Assembly: GCF_027943255.1 (NCBI RefSeq)
Contig: NC_072897.1
Coordinates: 44,118,044 to 44,182,043 of the forward strand
Source: Anastrepha obliqua
Lineage: Eukaryota; Arthropoda; Insecta; Diptera; Tephritidae
Length of the DNA: 64,000 nucleotides
Direction: 5' to 3'
The position numbers were made by a program, and so were the translations under genes. Positions 59,980 to 64,000 of this stretch are shown here, in pieces. The stretch's first letter is position 1; each line of letters begins with the position of its first letter. Below the pieces are notes generated by a model. It had not been told where the DNA came from. It saw only the letters and a list, made by a program, of their open reading frames with translations, and did no database searches.

Positions 59980-62900
59980 TCAAATCAACTTTAGCTCTTT
60001 TCTATTTTTCATAAATTTAATTCTGTTTAAACTCTTTGTTAATATATTTGCTAAACTACGTTCAGAATCGATTTTTACAATATCAATTACGCCATTTTCA
60101 TAATTTTCATTAATATAATATAATGATACTGCACTTCAATGTGCTTCGAGTTTTTTGCGAAATTTCCAAATTTTGCGATTGCTACTGCGCCTGAATTATC
60201 TTCATATATTTTTATACGTTTATCTATATTCAAATGAAATGATTCATTCAACAAATTTCTCAAAAATAAAACTTCTGTTACTGCTTCCGACATAGCGGTA
60301 TACTCTGCAAAAGTTGAACATTTAGTTACTGTATTTTATTTACGGCGGCCGCCGTAGCCGAATGGGTTGGTGCGTGATTACCATCCGGAATTCACAGAGA
60401 GGTCGTTAGTTCGAATCTCGGTGAAAGCAAAATTAATAAAAACATTTTTCTAATAGCGGTCGCCCCTCGGCAGGCAATGGCAAACCTCCGAGTGTATTTC
60501 TGCCATGAAAAAGCTCCTCATAAAAATATCTGCCGTTCGGAATCGGCTTGAAACTGTAGGTCCCTCCATTTGTGGAACAACATCAAGACGCACACCACAA
60601 ATAGGAGGAGGAGCTCGGCCAAACACCTAACAGAAGTGTACGCGCCAATTATTTATTTTATTATTTTGTTTACGTGTTTTCCAATAAATCAAATTACCAA
60701 ATAATCTTATTACGAATCCCGTTGTAGATTTTCGATCTACATTATCTCCTGCATAATCTGAATCAACCATACAGTCTAAATGTTCATCTTTTGTATTTTT
60801 ATCTGAATACGTTAATTTTAAATCTTTAGTCTTGTATAAATATTTAAATACTCTTAAAGCATATTTAAAATGCGTTTGATTATAACAGCTTTGAAATCTA
60901 CTTAAGTAATTAACGTTGTAAGCAATATCTGGCCTTGTGCCTGTACTAATGTACAATAATTCACCAATTTCTGTACTTTACTCTCTCATTGATTTCACTC
61001 GCTTGTTATAATTTTAAATTACTTTCCATTGGAGTATCATATAATTTTGAATTTTCCAAATTGTACTTTACAGCCAAAGATTCAATATATCTTGTTTGAC
61101 TTAATGTCATTGTTTTTCTGTCATCACTATAATTTATATCGATTCCTATATAATTATTAATTTTACCTAAATCTTTCATTCAAAATCTTTGCATTAAATT
61201 TCCTTTAATTTTATCAATTTTCTTTTTATCTTTACAGCAAATCAAAAGATCATCTACGAAAACTAAAATGTATATTGGATCTTTGCCTGTGTTATTTACA
61301 TACAAACAGTAGTCATAATTACTTCTGACAAAATTCATTTTTTCTACATGTTGATGAAAACACTCATACCAAGCTCTTGGACTTTCTCTCTCATACAACG
61401 CTTTTTGTAATTTGCATACTTTATTTTTATCTGTTTCATAGCCTCTAGGTTGATTAATATAAACTTCAGATTTAACAGTTCCATTAAGAAAAGCTGTCTC
61501 AACATCCATTTGATCTATGAATAAATTATGTGAACAACAATAGCTTAATAAAATTTTCAAAGTTTGCATTTTGCCGACTGGCGAATAAACATTTTCAAGG
61601 TACTCCTTTTGTTGAAAACCTCTTACGACTAATCTTGCTTTATAATTTTTTCTTTTTATAAATCCATTTCACATCTATAATTTTCTTATCTTTAGGTCTT
61701 TCAAGTACTATCCACGTTTTATTTAAACTTTCTATCTCTGAATTCATGGCCTTTTCCATTCTCTGGATTCTTGGGAGTTGATCGCCTCCTCAATGTATTA
61801 GGTACGTTTGCGTTTACATGGTTTACATAAATATGGTGTATTACAGGGTTACCAAATCTATTCACAGGATTTCTTTTTCTCTCTGACACTCTTTTTTCAA
61901 CTATTTTCTCATTGTTATTTTGTAAAACATTTGATTCGTTATTTACTTCAGTATCATTATCAATAGCATTATCAAAACCATCTTCATTATCTTCATTTAT
62001 TTCATTCAGATCATTATCTAGATTAAAATTTACAACATTTTCATCATCAAAATTTCTGTCATCATTATTATTATTTTTTTCTAAACAAATTAATTCTGTG
62101 CCCTCTTCAACTACTTGAACGTGTCTGGCATTAATTATTTTATTATTTACTAAGACCCTGTAACTATGATCATTGTAACCTACGAGTACACCCAATTTTG
62201 CTTTATCATCCCATTTATTTTTTCTCAAAGTTTCGGGTAATCTGACAAAAACTCTGCTTCCATAAATTTTCAAATGTTTTACATTAGGCTTTTTACCAAA
62301 AAATATTTCATATGGTGTTTTGTTTTCTTGAGTATTGGCTATTGCACGATTTTTCAAATAAGCGACAGTTTTTATTATTTCAGGCCAAAACCTGTGATTT
62401 ATTTTTGGTTCTCTTGCTAGACATCTACCAATATCCATTGCAGATCTGTTATATCTTTCCGCGACTCCATTTAATTCATGAACATATGGTGGACATGGTA
62501 ATAATTCAGTTCCTTTATTTTTCGTAAATTTCGTAAAAACATTTTGCAGTTTCATCTTTACTTTTCGCGCATTTACTATAATCATCTATAAATGGAAGAA
62601 AATATTTTTTACCACGATTACCAGAGGTATTATGTGGTCCATTTAAATCGGTATGAATTAATTCTAAAATTTCAGAAGTTTTAGTTCGCTTATTTTCGAA
62701 CGGTACATTAGTCATTTTGCTTTGTATACAATTTGCACATTTCATTATATTATTTTCCAATGTTTCAGGCAATCATTCTACTAATTTGTCATTTACTAAT
62801 TTGTTTAAATATTGAAAATTTACATGGCCTAGCGCTCTATGCCATTTTTCTTTATCTGATAGTTTAACTACATTTGCATAAATCTCATTCTTTTCTTTTT

Positions 62901-63328
62901 TGTGCATAAAACTTTTCATTCTATATAATCCATCTATTTTATTAGCAACAGCTATCAACTTTCTATCATTATTATAAATTTTTGCATTTTGAGCTCTTGA
63001 AACAATTGTACTATTTTCAGTTATTTTAGAAGAACTCAAAAAATTCTTTCCAATGCCATTAACAAAGTATACATTTTTTAGTTCAACTTCTACTTGATTA
63101 TAATTAATAATTTTTGAATAATGTCTTAACTGTTCCTATTTTTGTTGCTTTTAAATTTTTTCCATCTGGAAATCTTACTTTAATAGGATTTTTTAAATCA
63201 ATATACTTACAAAAATAATCTTCATTGTTGATGATGTGGTCTGTGCAACCACTATCCAACAACCATTCAATTTCATTTTCATTCTCACACATATCTTTCA
63301 CAACATCATTCGCATTCACTTTCACCAC
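59980..63328 (-). pseudogene. pol: pol pseudogene, unit I
   Basis: Protease 63104-63328, pre-integrase 62773-63039, integrase core 62515-62772, integrase C-half 61719-62585, RT 61180-61569, RNase H 60627-60956 and 60087-60293. A private 3-bp loss turns ALYGLRES into ALYERES, removing a conserved Gly-Leu of RT. Confidence 0.92.
60344..60661 (+). mobile_element. tRNA-derived SINE (unit I)
   Basis: Same site and target duplication; one private change (catccggaatt). Confidence 0.9.
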
Positions 63329-63337
63329 TTGCGTTGC

Positions 63338-64000
63338 TCACGACTCAGAAGGCAGCTCCTGGTGCTGCTTGCTGGTAGATGTTGACGCCTGATGTCCTTG
63401 GCCTCTGCCGCGACCGTAACCTCGTTGCGACGCGCCTCTGCCTCTCGGTGTACCACGATGTCCTCTGGGGTTTGATTGGGCTCCTCTGCCCTGGCTGTGT
63501 TGAGATCCTTTTCCGTAGCTGCCTTGCTGTTTGTGCCAGCAGTCTCGTTGATAATGCCCAGGTTTTCCACACTGGAAGCATTATCTCATTGTCTTTGCAC
63601 TAAAAGTTCTCACACTGGTCTTTTTTTCACAATCACTTTTGTTCCAGTTTTTTTCCTTAATTTTGGACATCGTATATTCGACAGTCCTTGACTCTTCAGG
63701 CACCAGTTCGATGAAGTCTCCTATGTAGCTGTAGTTAGGTGGTTGGGCTTTTATCAGGTACCGCATTTTTCTTCTTCTTTTAATGTGGCCCCAGCTGATT
63801 TCAACTCGTTGCATGCCTTTTCGAAGTCAACGAGAAATTCGTCAACATTGCCGTAATTCCTCAATTTCACTTCTTCTAATTTTGACCTCTTGATAATTTG
63901 TAGTGAAGTTGACTGCGTTGAGTACATTTTTTCTAATTTCGACATTATTGTGTAAGTCGATGTGCACTCACTTATGTACTCTAACTGCCTGTCCGACAGA
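63338..64000 (-). pseudogene. gag: gag pseudogene, partial, unit I
   Basis: Knuckle segment, continuation 63581-63814 and the C-terminal end of the 219-codon stretch up to the window edge. The N-terminal part lies outside. Confidence 0.9.

Larger units (their letters stand above)
5892..64000 (-). repeat. Tandem array (macrosatellite) of a Copia-type element
   Basis: Eight 199-bp LTRs alternate with nine internal regions (A to I), all on the minus strand. The standard period is 7648-7652 bp. Each junction has one LTR, not two, and no host DNA or target duplication lies between units. The units share the same stops, frameshifts, integrase deletion and SINE insertion, and differ by scattered substitutions and a few private indels. 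Private variants shared by units C and F, and by D and G, give a three-unit higher-order period of about 22,922 bp. The array continues beyond the right edge; its left edge is truncated. Confidence 0.95.
59838..64000 (-). mobile_element. Copia unit I, partial, without DNA transposon
   Basis: Cut by the window edge inside gag. Empty transposon site at 60202-60205. It shares the 5-bp RNase H deletion and ICCKDKKK with H, the 4-bp protease insertion with the other units, and gag variants with D (MQRVEISW, EKACNELK) and with C and F (knuckle tail). Confidence 0.93.

Noticed and set aside
5892..64000. Array as a pure assembly artefact
   Set aside because: Units carry private substitutions, indels, a micro-inversion and different nested insertions, which copied sequence would not have. 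It cannot be fully excluded without reads.

Overview
The window is eukaryotic repeat-rich DNA from an insect, probably a higher dipteran and perhaps a tephritid fruit fly. The reasons are AT-rich non-coding DNA, insect-type Helitron termini, a Copia-type LTR retrotransposon primed by initiator tRNA-Met, and a tRNA-derived SINE that, from memory, resembles one common in tephritids. I see no intact host gene, rRNA, tRNA gene or CRISPR array.

Left part (1-5891). An AT-rich flank is followed by a 20-bp minisatellite (379-1894) and a spacer with a 39-bp alternating purine-pyrimidine tract. Next comes a Helitron-like element (from 2198) filled with 375-bp tandem repeats. A second Helitron (4149-5492) is inserted in one of those repeats; its empty site can be read exactly. 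A (TTATG)n microsatellite (5553-5740) and an unassigned stretch follow.

Right part (5892-64000). This is a tandem array of one dead Copia-type element on the minus strand. Eight 199-bp LTRs (TG...CA) alternate with internal regions A to I, so each junction has a single shared LTR. LTR-to-LTR spacings are 7648, 7649, 7652, 7622, 7648, 8283 and 4990 bp. Every pol that is present carries the same old lesions: a gag frameshift, in-frame stops, an integrase core lacking its second catalytic Asp, and a SINE inside RNase H with a 12-bp target duplication. Units B to G also carry a 2647-bp DNA transposon with 14-bp inverted ends and TCAT duplications. Units H and I have the empty site. Unit G additionally holds a 726-bp TTAA-flanked MITE-like element. 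The left end (unit A) is truncated and invaded by a third Helitron-like element; the right end runs off the window.

Interpretation. The shared lesions and nested insertions mean the array grew by DNA-level amplification (unequal exchange between LTRs, or rolling-circle copying of a one-LTR circle), not by repeated retrotransposition. Private variants shared by units C and F, and by D and G, reveal a higher-order repeat of three units (about 22.92 kb). In effect a retrotransposon has become a macrosatellite.
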